From the NCBI RefSeq assembly GCF_001422365.1, contig NZ_LMMT01000022.1, positions 1 to 55,995 of the forward strand: a stretch of 55,995 bases of DNA. Direction: 5' to 3'. This stretch comes from Pseudorhodoferax sp. Leaf265. GTDB lineage: Bacteria; Pseudomonadota; Gammaproteobacteria; Burkholderiales; Burkholderiaceae_C. Position 1 is the stretch's first letter. Every line of letters starts with the position of its first letter. Position numbers and translations under genes: made by a program. Below are positions 1 through 8,748 of this stretch, piece by piece. Below the pieces are notes generated by a model that saw nothing but the letters and a program-made list of their open reading frames with translations, was not told where the DNA came from and searched no databases.

Positions 1-321
1 GTTGTAGGACAGCTTGCGGTACAGCACGGGCGTGGTGGCCATGCCCACGTGCGTGACGAGCAGCGTGTAGCCGTCGTTCTTGGCGCGCGCCACCTTGGTC
101 GTGCCGATGGTGCTGCCGGCGCCGCCCAGGTTCTCGATGATGACGGGGTTGTTGCCGAGCTGGCGCTGCATGGCCTCGGCCAGGTCGCGCGCGACGCGGT
201 CGGTCGGGCCGCCGGCCGCGAACGGCACGACCATGGTGATGGGCTTGCCGCCCGGGAAATCCTGGGCCTGCGCACCCACGGCGGCCAGCGACAGGGCTGC
301 AACCGTCAACATCTTGTTCAT
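1..321 (-). CDS. Bug-family (TctC-like) periplasmic solute-binding protein, N-terminal part only
   Basis: The visible 107 residues are the N-terminus; the gene runs off the left edge. They start with a signal peptide (MNKMLTVAALSLAAVGAQAQ) followed by the Bug pattern: PGGKPITMVVPFAAGGPTD, then VARDLAEAM and a conserved VIIENLGGAGSTIG block. Bug proteins are periplasmic receptors that bind carboxylates, usually for tripartite tricarboxylate transporters, and betaproteobacteria carry many orphan copies. The start at 321 has an AGGAG ribosome-binding site about seven bases upstream. No tctA or tctB lies beside it in the window. The ligand cannot be inferred. Confidence 0.9.
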   Translation of the reverse strand, partial: MNKMLTVAALSLAAVGAQAQDFPGGKPITMVVPFAAGGPTDRVARDLAEAMQRQLGNNPVIIENLGGAGSTIGTTKVARAKNDGYTLLVTHVGMATTPVLYRKLSYN

Positions 322-405
322 CTCGACTCCTGGTACCTAAGTGACAACGGCGCGCATGGTAGCCCCGCACATCGTGTAGGGAAATTCAGACAAGTACCAG
401 TGTCG

Positions 406-1665
406 TCAACGGTAGCTGCGCTGGTCGTCGATGAGCTTGCCGTCGTCCGGCAAACTGCCGGCGGCACACCACTGCACGTCGCCGCGTAGCTTGGTCAGCT
501 CGCGGATCGTCTCGGCCACACGGGCCTGCAACGCCTCGCTGGGCGCCGCGCACTCGGCGCGCAGCGCCATCGCGTCGCTGGCCATCTCGCCGCTGACGAC
601 CAGGCGCACGCGGCCCAATTCGGGAAAACGGCGCACGATCTCCTGCACCTGGCTGGGGTGCACGAACATGCCGCGCACCTTGGTGGTCTGGTCGGCCCGC
701 CCCATCCAACCCCTGATGCGCGTGTTGGTGCGGCCCGTGGGGCAGCGGCCCGGCAACACGGCCGACAGGTCGCCCGTGCCGAAGCGGATCAGCGGGTAGT
801 CGGCATCGAAGCTCGTCACCACGACCTCGCCGACCTCACCCTCGGCCAGCGGCATGCCGTCGGGGCCAACGATTTCAACGATGACCTGCTCGTCCAGCAC
901 CAGGCCTTCGCGCGCCGGCGTCTCGTAGGCAACCAGCCCGATGTCGGCCGTCGCATAGCACTGGTAAGCCGCGATGCCCCGGTCCTGGAACCAATCGCGC
1001 AGCGATGGCGGGCAGGCCTCGCCGCTGACCAGGGCCTTGGAGATCGACAGCGGCCGGCCCGCGGCCTTCTCCAGCGCGATCTTCAGGAAGCTGGGCGTGC
1101 CGCAGTAACCGTGCGGACGTAGGTCGGCCATGGCCTGCAGCTGCATCTCGGTGTTGCCCACGCCGCCGGGGAACACCGTGCAACCCAGCGCCAGCGCGCC
1201 CTCTTCCATCATCGCGCCGGCAGGGGTCAGGTGGTAGCTGAAGCTGTTGTGCACGAGTTCGCCTTCGCGAAAGCCCGCTGCGTACATGGCGCGCGACATG
1301 CGCCAGCTGTCTTCGTCCGCGCCCTGCGGCTCGTACAGCGGGCCGGGCGACTGGAACACGCGCTTGGCGCGCCGCGCCAGGTGCAGGCCGTTCCAGCCAC
1401 TGGCCGCGAAGCCACCGAAGGGGTCGCCGCCGGCCGCGCGTGCCGCCTGCTGACGCGCCAGCAGGTCGTGCTTGCGCAGCACCGGCAGGCTGGCCAGCGC
1501 GGCACGGCTGTTGACCGCGGCGGGGTCCACCTGCGCCAGCCGCTCGGCCTGGGCCGGGCTGTGCGCCTTGGCATGGGCCACGAGGCCTGGCAGGGCCGCC
1601 ATCAGCGCGGCTTCGCGCTCGGCGGGGTCGCGCGTCTCGCGCGCATCGAGGGTGGCGGCGTGCAT
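406..1665 (-). CDS. Phenylacetate-CoA ligase-like (PaaK-type) adenylate-forming enzyme
   Basis: This 419-residue protein belongs to the AMP-binding, PaaK-like adenylating enzymes that activate a carboxylic acid to its CoA thioester in the cytoplasm. Visible marks are VNSRAALASLPVLRKHDLL near residue 50, the segment YGTPSFLKIALEKA near 185, and the C-terminal run LIRFGTGDLSAVLPG followed by RIRGWMGRADQTTKVRGMFV, which resembles the PaaK hinge and C-terminal lid. It is the last gene of the operon with the liv-type transporter and a second acyl-CoA ligase, which suggests activation of an imported aromatic or branched acid. The start at 1665 has only a weak ribosome-binding site. The substrate is unknown. 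Confidence 0.82.
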   Translation of the reverse strand: MHAATLDARETRDPAEREAALMAALPGLVAHAKAHSPAQAERLAQVDPAAVNSRAALASLPVLRKHDLLARQQAARAAGGDPFGGFAASGWNGLHLARRAKRVFQSPGPLYEPQGADEDSWRMSRAMYAAGFREGELVHNSFSYHLTPAGAMMEEGALALGCTVFPGGVGNTEMQLQAMADLRPHGYCGTPSFLKIALEKAAGRPLSISKALVSGEACPPSLRDWFQDRGIAAYQCYATADIGLVAYETPAREGLVLDEQVIVEIVGPDGMPLAEGEVGEVVVTSFDADYPLIRFGTGDLSAVLPGRCPTGRTNTRIRGWMGRADQTTKVRGMFVHPSQVQEIVRRFPELGRVRLVVSGEMASDAMALRAECAAPSEALQARVAETIRELTKLRGDVQWCAAGSLPDDGKLIDDQRSYR

Positions 1666-1688
1666 GCTGCTGTCGATCTCGGATGGGT

Positions 1689-2516
1689 TCAGGCGAGCCA
1701 GCGCTTGCGGCGCTTGTAGCTCTTGACGTCACGGAAGCTCTTGCGGCCCTCGCCGCCGGTGCCCAGGTAGAACTCCTTGACGTCCTCGTTCTCGCGCAGC
1801 GCGCTGGCCGCGCCGTCCATGACCACACGGCCGCTCTCCAGGATGTAGCCGAAGTCGGCGTAGCGCAGTGCCATGTTGGTGTTCTGCTCGGCCAGCAGGA
1901 AGGTCACGCGCTCCTTGGCGTTGAGGTCCTTCACGATCTCGAAGACCTCCTCGACGATCTGCGGCGCCAGGCCCATGGACGGCTCGTCGAGCAGCACCAT
2001 CTTCGGGTTGGCCATCAGCGCGCGGCCGATCGCGCACATCTGCTGCTCGCCGCCCGAGGTGTAGGCCGCCTGGCTGGTGCGGCGGGTCTTGAGCCGCGGG
2101 AAGTAGTTGTAGACCTTCTCCAGCGTCTGCTCGACCGCGGCCTTGCCGTCGCGGCGCGTATAGGCGCCGGTCATGAGGTTGTCCTCGATGGTCAGGTGGG
2201 CGAAGCAGTGCCGCCCCTCCATGACCTGGATCACGCCACGGTCCACCAACTGCGCGGGCGTCAGGTTCTCGATGCGCTCGCCGCGCAGCGCGATCGAGCC
2301 CTTGGTCACCGCGCCGCGCTCGGCGTGCAGCAGGTTGGAGACCGCCCGCAGCGTGGTGGTCTTGCCGGCGCCATTGGCACCCAGCAGGGCCACGATGCTG
2401 CCCTCGTCCACGCGCAGCGAGACGCCCTTGAGCACCAGGATCACATGGTTGTAGATGACCTCGATGCCATTCACATCGAGGAACTCGCGGCGCTCGGCCG
2501 AGGGCTGCACGGTCAT
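1689..2516 (-). CDS. livF: Branched-chain amino acid-type ABC transporter ATPase (LivF-like)
   Basis: This 275-residue ATPase is one of two in a Liv-type (HAAT) importer and works at the inner membrane with LivG, LivH and LivM. The Walker A motif GANGAGKTT lies at about residues 46–54, the signature as SGGEQQM, and Walker B as MVLLDEPSMGLAP. The C-terminus extends past the usual LivF end with a basic tail (SYKRRKRWLA). It starts four bases after the stop of the binding-protein gene; an AAGG ribosome-binding site overlaps that stop. The substrate is probably not leucine, given two CoA ligases in the operon, but this is inference. Confidence 0.9.
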   Translation of the reverse strand: MTVQPSAERREFLDVNGIEVIYNHVILVLKGVSLRVDEGSIVALLGANGAGKTTTLRAVSNLLHAERGAVTKGSIALRGERIENLTPAQLVDRGVIQVMEGRHCFAHLTIEDNLMTGAYTRRDGKAAVEQTLEKVYNYFPRLKTRRTSQAAYTSGGEQQMCAIGRALMANPKMVLLDEPSMGLAPQIVEEVFEIVKDLNAKERVTFLLAEQNTNMALRYADFGYILESGRVVMDGAASALRENEDVKEFYLGTGGEGRKSFRDVKSYKRRKRWLA

Positions 2517-2520
2517 GGCC

Positions 2521-3828
2521 TTACGAGCAGGAACGGGGGGTGATCTTCTTGTCGGCCGCGTACTTGGCCGCCAGTTCCTTGACCATCGGGTCGATCAGGC
2601 TCTTGTCGGACTGGTACCAGTCGGAGGTGATGTTCCACTTGCCGCCGTCCCACTGCACGATGCGTGCCCAATCGGTGCCCATGTGGTCGGTGCAGGAGGT
2701 CTTGACCGGCCGCATGATCTCGCCGAAACCCAGCGCCTTGAGCTTGTCGGCCGTGAGGTCCAGGTTCTCCATGCCCCACTTGACCTGCTCGGGCGTCATG
2801 ACCTTGCCCTTGCCGAACTTCTCCTGCGCGGCGCGGATGGCCTCGACCTGCAGCATCGAGATCATCATGCCGCGCGTGTGCGCCATGGAACTCGCGTCGG
2901 CCACGCTGCTTGCCGTGCCCTGGCCCTTGTCGTAGACGTGGGTCTTCAAATCGGCGTGCACCTTGTCCTTGGCCGCGCTGTTGTGGATGGTGATGGCGTT
3001 GTAGCCCTTGGCGCCGGCACCGATGTCCTTCACGTCGTGGTCCGAGCCGGCCCACCAGATGGCGTAGATCTTCTCGCGCGCAAAGCCGGTGGCCTGCGCT
3101 TCGCGCACGGCGGCGGGCGTCATCACGCCGGCCGACCACAGCAGCACGTAGTCGGGCCGCTGCTGGCGGATCTGCAGCCAGACGGATTTCTGCTCGACGC
3201 CGGGCGGCGTGACCGGGAACAGCGACAGCTCGAAGCCATCCTTCGCGGCGCGCTTTTGCAGCAGCGGGATCGGCTCCTTGCCATAGGGCGAGTCGTGGTA
3301 GACCAGCGCGATCTTCTTGCCCTTGAGGTTGCCCTTCTCCTTCTTGAGAATGTCCTGCACCATGACGTCGGCGGCGGTCCAGTAGGTGCCCAGCAGCGGG
3401 AAGTTCCACTCGAACACCGTGCCGTCGACGGACTGCGACAGGCCATAGCCCATGGTGACCACGCTGCGCTTGTCGGCAAAGGCCTTGTCGGTCACGGCGA
3501 AGGTGATGCCGGTGGACTGCGTGTCGAAGCCGGAGGCACCGCCGCCCTTGTTCTTCAGGCGCTCATAGCACTCCACGCCCTTGGCGGCGTCGTAGGCGGT
3601 CTCGCACTCCTCGAACGTGAGCTTGACGCCGTTGACGCCACCGTCGCGTGCGTTGACCAGCTTCAGGTAGTCCTGCTTGCCATCGGCCCATGGAATGCCC
3701 AGCGGCGCGAACTGGCCCGTGCGGTAGACCAGCAGCGGCACGAACTGCTCGGCCTGGGCATGGGCACCGGGCACGGCCAGCATGGACAGGCTGGCTGCAG
3801 CAACGGCTGCAAGGGTTTTCAGCTTCAT
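2521..3828 (-). CDS. Liv-type ABC transporter periplasmic substrate-binding protein
   Basis: The receptor subunit of the importer has 435 residues and begins with a clear signal peptide (MKLKTLAAVAAASLSMLAVP, then GAHA|QA). The frame is open far upstream, but the start at 3828 is chosen for the signal peptide and an AGGAGA ribosome-binding site. The mature part has the type I periplasmic-binding fold pattern of HAAT receptors, such as VNGVKLTFEECETAYD and KGKKIALVYHDSPYGKE. Several cysteines (ECETAYDAAKGVECYE, KTSCTDH, PRSCS) could form disulphides. At about 410 mature residues it is longer than LivJ, like receptors for aromatic or other organic acids. Ligand unknown. Confidence 0.9.
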   Translation of the reverse strand: MKLKTLAAVAAASLSMLAVPGAHAQAEQFVPLLVYRTGQFAPLGIPWADGKQDYLKLVNARDGGVNGVKLTFEECETAYDAAKGVECYERLKNKGGGASGFDTQSTGITFAVTDKAFADKRSVVTMGYGLSQSVDGTVFEWNFPLLGTYWTAADVMVQDILKKEKGNLKGKKIALVYHDSPYGKEPIPLLQKRAAKDGFELSLFPVTPPGVEQKSVWLQIRQQRPDYVLLWSAGVMTPAAVREAQATGFAREKIYAIWWAGSDHDVKDIGAGAKGYNAITIHNSAAKDKVHADLKTHVYDKGQGTASSVADASSMAHTRGMMISMLQVEAIRAAQEKFGKGKVMTPEQVKWGMENLDLTADKLKALGFGEIMRPVKTSCTDHMGTDWARIVQWDGGKWNITSDWYQSDKSLIDPMVKELAAKYAADKKITPRSCS

Positions 3829-3857
3829 GGGATGTCTCCTGGGGGTGGGTGAGGAAA

Positions 3858-4919
3858 TCAGTGAGGGAAGGGCCACAGGCGCAGCTTCTCGCGTGCCGTG
3901 AGCCACAGGCGCGCCAGGCCGTGCGGCTCGACGATCAGGAAGAAGACGATCAGCGCGCCGAAGATCATGTGCTCCAGGTGCGAGGCCGTGGCGGTGGACA
4001 GCGGCAGGCCCAGCCAGTGCGGCACGTAGTTCAGCAGCAGCGGCAGCAGCACCATGAAAGCCGCGCCGAAGAAGGCACCCGAGATGGAGCCCAGACCGCC
4101 GATGATGACCATGAACAGCAGCTGGAAGGAGCGGTCGATGCTGAAGGCCGCGGGCTCCCAGGAGCCCAGGTGCACGAAGCCCCACAGCGCGCCGGCCACG
4201 CCGACGATGAAGGAGCTGACCGCGAAGGCCGACAGCTTGGCGTACACCGGGCGGATGCCGATCACGGCGGCCGCCACGTCCATGTCGCGGATCGCCATCC
4301 ACTGGCGGCCGATGGCGCCGCGCACGAGGTTCTTGGCCAGCAGCGCGAACACGCAGACGATGCCCAGGCACAGCAAATACTTCTGCGCCGGCGTCTCGAC
4401 CGGCACGCCAAAAAAGGAGAGCGCGCCCACGCTGACCGAGCCCGAGGGCGAGTCGTTGGTGACCCACTTCACGCGGTTGGTGAACCAGTCGGTGAAGAAC
4501 TGCGCCGCCAGCGTCGCCACCGCCAGGTACAGCCCGCGGATGCGCAGGCTGGGAATGCCGAACAGCACGCCGAACACCGTGGCCGCGAGCCCCCCGCCGA
4601 TCAGCGACAGCAGCAGCGGCAGGTCGAAGCGCACCTGCAGGTTGTAGGCCGCGTAGGCGCCGATGGCCATGAAGGCGCCCGTGCCCAGCGAGATCTGGCC
4701 GCAGTAGCCGACCAGGATGTTCAGCCCCAGCGCCGCCAGCGCGAGGATCAGGAACGGGATCAGCACGGCACGGAAGAAGTAGTCGCTGGCCAGCATGGGC
4801 ACGGCGACGAAGGCGACTGCCAGCAGCGCGTAGATGGCGATGCGGTCCTGCAGGACCGGGAAGATCTGCAGGTCCGTGCGGTAGGTCTGCTTGAACTGGC
4901 CGTTTTCTCTGTACAGCAT
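3858..4919 (-). CDS. livM: Liv-type ABC transporter permease (LivM-like)
   Basis: This polytopic inner-membrane permease has 353 residues. Hydrophobic segments begin at about residue 25 (DRIAIYALLAVAFVAVPML) and include LGLNILVGYCGQISLGTGAF, the conserved LivM signature with the GxxSLGxGAF pattern. The EAA-like loop is DRSFQLLFMVIIGGLGSISG, which contacts the ATPase. The first 25 residues are a hydrophilic N-terminal extension. It follows livH by three bases and precedes the binding-protein gene by about 30, consistent with one operon. Confidence 0.9.
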   Translation of the reverse strand: MLYRENGQFKQTYRTDLQIFPVLQDRIAIYALLAVAFVAVPMLASDYFFRAVLIPFLILALAALGLNILVGYCGQISLGTGAFMAIGAYAAYNLQVRFDLPLLLSLIGGGLAATVFGVLFGIPSLRIRGLYLAVATLAAQFFTDWFTNRVKWVTNDSPSGSVSVGALSFFGVPVETPAQKYLLCLGIVCVFALLAKNLVRGAIGRQWMAIRDMDVAAAVIGIRPVYAKLSAFAVSSFIVGVAGALWGFVHLGSWEPAAFSIDRSFQLLFMVIIGGLGSISGAFFGAAFMVLLPLLLNYVPHWLGLPLSTATASHLEHMIFGALIVFFLIVEPHGLARLWLTAREKLRLWPFPH

Positions 4920-4922
4920 TGC

Positions 4923-5852
4923 TTAGACCCGATCAATGATTTTGTCGCCGAACAGGCCCTGTGGCCGCACCAGCAGGAAGCCCAGGGCCAGTACGTAGGC
5001 GAACCAGTTCTCGATGCCACCGCCCAGCATGGGGCCGATGTAGATCTCCGAGAGCTTCTCGCCCGCGCCGATGATGAGGCCACCGACGATGGCGCCCGGC
5101 ACCGAGGTCAGCCCGCCCAGGATCACCACCGGCAGCGCCTTCAGCGCGACCAGCGAGATCGAGAACTGCACGCCGAGCTTGGAGCCCCAGATGATCCCGG
5201 CCACCAGTGCGACGATGCCGCCGATGGTCCAGACGATGACCCAGATGCGCGACAGCGGGATGCCGATGGACTGCGCGGCCTGGTGGTCGTCGGCCACGGC
5301 GCGCAGCGCGCGGCCGGTCGGCGTCTTCTGGAAGAACAGCGTGAGGCCGATGACCAGCAGGGCTGAGATCAGCGCGGCGTAGAGGTCTTCCTTGCTCAGG
5401 AGCAGGCCGCCGTCGAAGGTGCCTTCGAGCACCATCATCGGGTCCTTGGGCATGCCCACGTCGATCTTGTAGGTGGCGCTGCCGAACAGCAGCTGGCCCG
5501 CGCCGTCGATGAAGTAGGCGATGCCCAGCGTGGCCATCAGCAGCGCGATCGGCTCCTGGCCGACCAGCTGGCGCAGCGCGAGCCGTTCGATGAGCCAGGC
5601 CAGCACGGCCATCAGCACGATGGCCGCGATCAGCGCCAGCACGTTGGCCAGCAGCAGGCTCTCGAAGCCCAGCCACTTGGGCAACCACTCCGAGAAGCGC
5701 GCCATGGCCAGCGCCGCGAACAGCACCATGGCGCCCTGCGCGAAGTTGAAGACGCCCGAGGCCTTGAAGATCAGCACGAAGCCCAGCGCGACCAGCGCGT
5801 AGAGCATGCCGGCCATGAGGCCGCCAAACAGTGTCTCTAGAAAAAATCCCAT
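4923..5852 (-). CDS. livH: Liv-type ABC transporter permease (LivH-like)
   Basis: The second permease, 309 residues from the ATG at 5852; a GTG directly before it at 5855 is also possible. It has the LivH start MGFFLETLFGGLMAGMLYAL, then ALGFVLIFKASGVFNFAQGA, the hallmark of the family, and the C-terminal ATPase-contact loop LKALPVVILGGLTSVPGAIV. It pairs with LivM to form the transmembrane pore. It lies between livG and livM with gaps of only a few bases, so expression should be coupled. Confidence 0.9.
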   Translation of the reverse strand: MGFFLETLFGGLMAGMLYALVALGFVLIFKASGVFNFAQGAMVLFAALAMARFSEWLPKWLGFESLLLANVLALIAAIVLMAVLAWLIERLALRQLVGQEPIALLMATLGIAYFIDGAGQLLFGSATYKIDVGMPKDPMMVLEGTFDGGLLLSKEDLYAALISALLVIGLTLFFQKTPTGRALRAVADDHQAAQSIGIPLSRIWVIVWTIGGIVALVAGIIWGSKLGVQFSISLVALKALPVVILGGLTSVPGAIVGGLIIGAGEKLSEIYIGPMLGGGIENWFAYVLALGFLLVRPQGLFGDKIIDRV

Positions 5853-5861
5853 CACGCGCTT

Positions 5862-6704
5862 TCAGTGGGTGGTGCCGAGGTAGGCGCGGATCACGTCTTC
5901 GTTGGCGCGCACGGCATCCGGCGTGCCGTCGCCGATCTTCTTGCCGTAGTCGAGCACGACCACGCGGTCCGAGATGTCCATGACCACGCCCATGTCGTGC
6001 TCGATCAGCACGACGGTGGTGCCGAACTCGTCGTTGACGTCGAGGATGAAGCGGCACATGTCCTGCTTCTCCTCCACGTTCATGCCGGCCATGGGCTCGT
6101 CGAGCAGCAGCACCTGCGGCTCCATGGCCAGCGCGCGGCCCAGGTCCACGCGCTTTTGCAGGCCGTAGGGCAGGCGGCCCACGGGCGTCTTGCGGAAGGG
6201 CTGGATCTCCAGGAAGTCGATGATGCGTTCGACCTTCTCGCGGTGCGCGATCTCCTCGCGCTCGGCCGGACCCCAGCGCAGCGCCTGCAGGAAGAGGTTG
6301 CTCTTCATGCGCAGGTTGCGGCCGGTCATGATGTTGTCCAGCACGCTCATGCCCTTGAACAGGGCCAGGTTCTGGAAGGTGCGCGCCACGCCCATCTCGG
6401 CCACCTGGCGCGAGTTCATGTGCTTGAAGGTGTTGCCGCGGAAGGTGATCGAACCCTCCTGCGGCGCGTAGACGCCGTTGATGCAGTTGAGCATGGAGCT
6501 CTTGCCGGCACCGTTGGGGCCGATGATGGCGCGGATCTCGTGCTCGCGCACGTCGAAGCTGATGTCGGTCAGCGCCTTCACGCCGCCGAAGCGCAGGCTG
6601 ATGTTGCGCACCTCCAGGATCACCTCGCCGATCTTGCGGCCGGTGGCGGGGGCCTGCGACGAGGGGGGGAGCTGGGTGTCGGTCATATTCGGGTCGTACA
6701 TCAT
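5862..6704 (-). CDS. livG: Liv-type ABC transporter ATPase (LivG-like)
   Basis: This ATPase has 280 residues, with Walker A GPNGAGKSS at about 62–70, a LivG-type signature (LPYGLQKRVDLGRALA) and Walker B VLLLDEPMAGM. The stretch VARTFQNLALFKGMSVLDNI is typical of LivG. The ATG at 6704 overlaps the stop of the upstream acyl-CoA synthetase as ATGA, which is why I chose it; a second ATG directly follows. The coupling implies a fixed ratio of the ligase and the transporter, so import and CoA activation are probably one pathway. Confidence 0.92.
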   Translation of the reverse strand: MMYDPNMTDTQLPPSSQAPATGRKIGEVILEVRNISLRFGGVKALTDISFDVREHEIRAIIGPNGAGKSSMLNCINGVYAPQEGSITFRGNTFKHMNSRQVAEMGVARTFQNLALFKGMSVLDNIMTGRNLRMKSNLFLQALRWGPAEREEIAHREKVERIIDFLEIQPFRKTPVGRLPYGLQKRVDLGRALAMEPQVLLLDEPMAGMNVEEKQDMCRFILDVNDEFGTTVVLIEHDMGVVMDISDRVVVLDYGKKIGDGTPDAVRANEDVIRAYLGTTH

Positions 6705-8647
6705 GCGGCCTTGCGTACGGCGGGGAAGGTCTTGGCATCGCCCATGCGCAGCGTGGCGCTCACGCTGCCGGTGCGGCCGTCCTCGAACTTGACCTGGGTC
6801 TCGATGAACTGCTCGGCCTTGCCGCCGTACAGCGCGTCGACCAGCACCGCGTACTTCTCGGCGATGAAGCCGCGGCGGACCTTGTTGGTGCGCGTGAGTT
6901 CGTTGTCGTCGGCGTCGAGTTCCTTGTGCAGCACGAGGAAGCGGCTGGCCTGGCTGCCGGCCAGCATGGCGTCCTGCGCGAGGTCGGCGTTGACCTTCTC
7001 CACACATTCGCGCATGAGTTCGTAGACCTCGGGCTTTTGCGCCAGGTCGGTGTAGCCCGCATACGGCAGGTTGCGCCGCTCGGCCCAGTTGCCCACCGCC
7101 TCGAAGTCGATGTTGAGCATCACGGCGACACTGGCGCGGCCGTCGCCATAGGCCACGGCCTCCTTGATGTAGGGGAAGAACTTGAGCTTGTTCTCCACGT
7201 ACTTGGGCGCGAACATGGCGCCGTCGTTGGCGCCGCCGGCGATGCGGCCCACGTCCTTCACGCGGTCGATGATCTTGAGCTGGCCGCTGGCGTCCAGGAA
7301 GCCGGCGTCGCTGGTGTGGTACCAGCCGTCGGCCGTCAGCACCTCGTCGGTGGCCTTCTGGTTCTTGTAGTAGCCCTTGAGCAGGCCGGCCGAACGCACC
7401 AGGATCTCGCCGTTGTCGGCCACCTTGATCTCCACGCCCTCGATCGGCACGCCCACGGTGTCGGCGCGCACGGCGTTGTCGGGCTGCAGGCAGACGAACA
7501 CCGCAGTCTCGGTCGAGCCGTACAGCTGCTTCAAGTTGATGCCGATGGCGCGGTAGAAGGTGAACAGGTCGGGGCCGATGGCTTCGCCCGCGGTGTAGGC
7601 CACCCGCACGCGCGAGAAGCCCAGCGTGTTGCGCAGCGGACCGTAGACGCACAGGTTGCCCAGCGCATAGAGCAGGCGGTCCGCGAGGGAGACCGGCTTG
7701 CCGTCCATACGCGCCGGGCCGACGCGGCGCGCCACGTCCATGAAGCGGTGGAACATCGTGCGCTTGATGCGGCCGGCGTCTTCCATGCGGATCATGACGC
7801 TGGTCAGGAGGCCCTCGAACACGCGCGGCGGCGCGAAGTAGTAGGTCGGGCCGATTTCCTTGAGGTCGATGCTGACCGTGGCCGCCGACTCGGGGCAGTT
7901 GACGGTGTAGCCGCAGGCCAGCCACTGCGAATAGCTGAAGATGTTCTGGCCGATCCAGGCCGGCGGCAGGTAGGCCAGCACGTCCTCGTCGGCCGTCAGT
8001 TTGTCGAAGTCGGCGCCGGCCCTGGCACGGTTGAGCAGGCTGCGGTGGGTGTGGACCACGCCCTTGGGGTTGCCCGTGGTGCCCGAGGTGAAGAACATGG
8101 CGCCCACGTCGTCGGGCCGGCCCTCGGCCACCCGGGCTTGGAAGAAGCCGCTGTCCTGCGCGGCGCGGGCCTGGCCCAGTTCCAGCAATTCCGTGAGGCC
8201 GGCCAGGCCGCTCTCGCTGTAGTTGCGCAGGCCGCGCGGGTCGTCGTACCAGATGCGCGCCAGCGCCGGGTACTGGCCGCGCACCTCCAGCATCTTGTCG
8301 ACCTGCTCCTGGTCTTCCACCACGCACATGCGCACTTCGGCGTTGGACAACGGGAACACGCATTCGGCAGCGACGGCGTCCTGGTACAGCGGCACGGGGA
8401 TCGCGCCCAGCGCCTGCGCGGCCAGCATGCAGGCGTACAACCGGGGCCGGTTGGCGCCCACCACGGCCAGGTGCTCGCCGCGCTGCAGACCGGCCAGCTG
8501 CAGGCCGCAGGCGGCGTGCTCGACCATGGTGGCCAGCTCGCGCCAGGTCAGCGTCTGCCAGATGCCGTATTCCTTCTCACGCATGGCAGGAGCGCCCGGC
8601 CGTTCGGCGGCATGCTTGAGCAGCAGTTGGGGAAAGGTGGTGTCCAT
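6701..8647 (-). CDS. Long-chain-type AMP-dependent acyl-CoA synthetase
   Basis: First gene of the liv-type operon: 648 residues, starting at 8647 behind an AGGAG ribosome-binding site. An in-frame extension to 8722 lacks such a site. The P-loop is FFTSGTTGNPKGVVHTHRS, the adenine motif is LYGSTETAVF, and the hinge is ADGWYHTSDAGFLDASGQLK followed by IIDRVKDVG. The layout resembles the large bacterial long-chain acyl-CoA synthetases (FadD15-like). It forms an acyl-adenylate and then the CoA thioester. In this operon it may act on the imported acid, or it may feed a membrane-lipid route. Substrate unknown. Confidence 0.88.
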   Translation of the reverse strand: MDTTFPQLLLKHAAERPGAPAMREKEYGIWQTLTWRELATMVEHAACGLQLAGLQRGEHLAVVGANRPRLYACMLAAQALGAIPVPLYQDAVAAECVFPLSNAEVRMCVVEDQEQVDKMLEVRGQYPALARIWYDDPRGLRNYSESGLAGLTELLELGQARAAQDSGFFQARVAEGRPDDVGAMFFTSGTTGNPKGVVHTHRSLLNRARAGADFDKLTADEDVLAYLPPAWIGQNIFSYSQWLACGYTVNCPESAATVSIDLKEIGPTYYFAPPRVFEGLLTSVMIRMEDAGRIKRTMFHRFMDVARRVGPARMDGKPVSLADRLLYALGNLCVYGPLRNTLGFSRVRVAYTAGEAIGPDLFTFYRAIGINLKQLYGSTETAVFVCLQPDNAVRADTVGVPIEGVEIKVADNGEILVRSAGLLKGYYKNQKATDEVLTADGWYHTSDAGFLDASGQLKIIDRVKDVGRIAGGANDGAMFAPKYVENKLKFFPYIKEAVAYGDGRASVAVMLNIDFEAVGNWAERRNLPYAGYTDLAQKPEVYELMRECVEKVNADLAQDAMLAGSQASRFLVLHKELDADDNELTRTNKVRRGFIAEKYAVLVDALYGGKAEQFIETQVKFEDGRTGSVSATLRMGDAKTFPAVRKAA

Positions 8648-8748
8648 GACGCTCCTAAGTTCGGCTCCGGCAGGCGCAGCCATGCAGAAGTGGCCGCATC
8701 GTAGGCGGGACTTTGACGCCATGATGTCGGCTCAACGACAATCCTAGG
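8648..8748. promoter_or_regulatory. Divergent promoter region between the ligase–liv operon and the Crp/Fnr gene
   Basis: About 100 bases separate the two divergent starts, so both promoters and any Crp/Fnr site must lie here or inside the genes. The AGGAG of the minus-strand ligase sits at its left end. I see no clean TTGAT–ATCAA Fnr or TGTGA–TCACA Crp palindrome. The sequence tcctagg near 8742 is a short palindrome overlapping the ribosome-binding position of the Crp/Fnr gene. Confidence 0.5.
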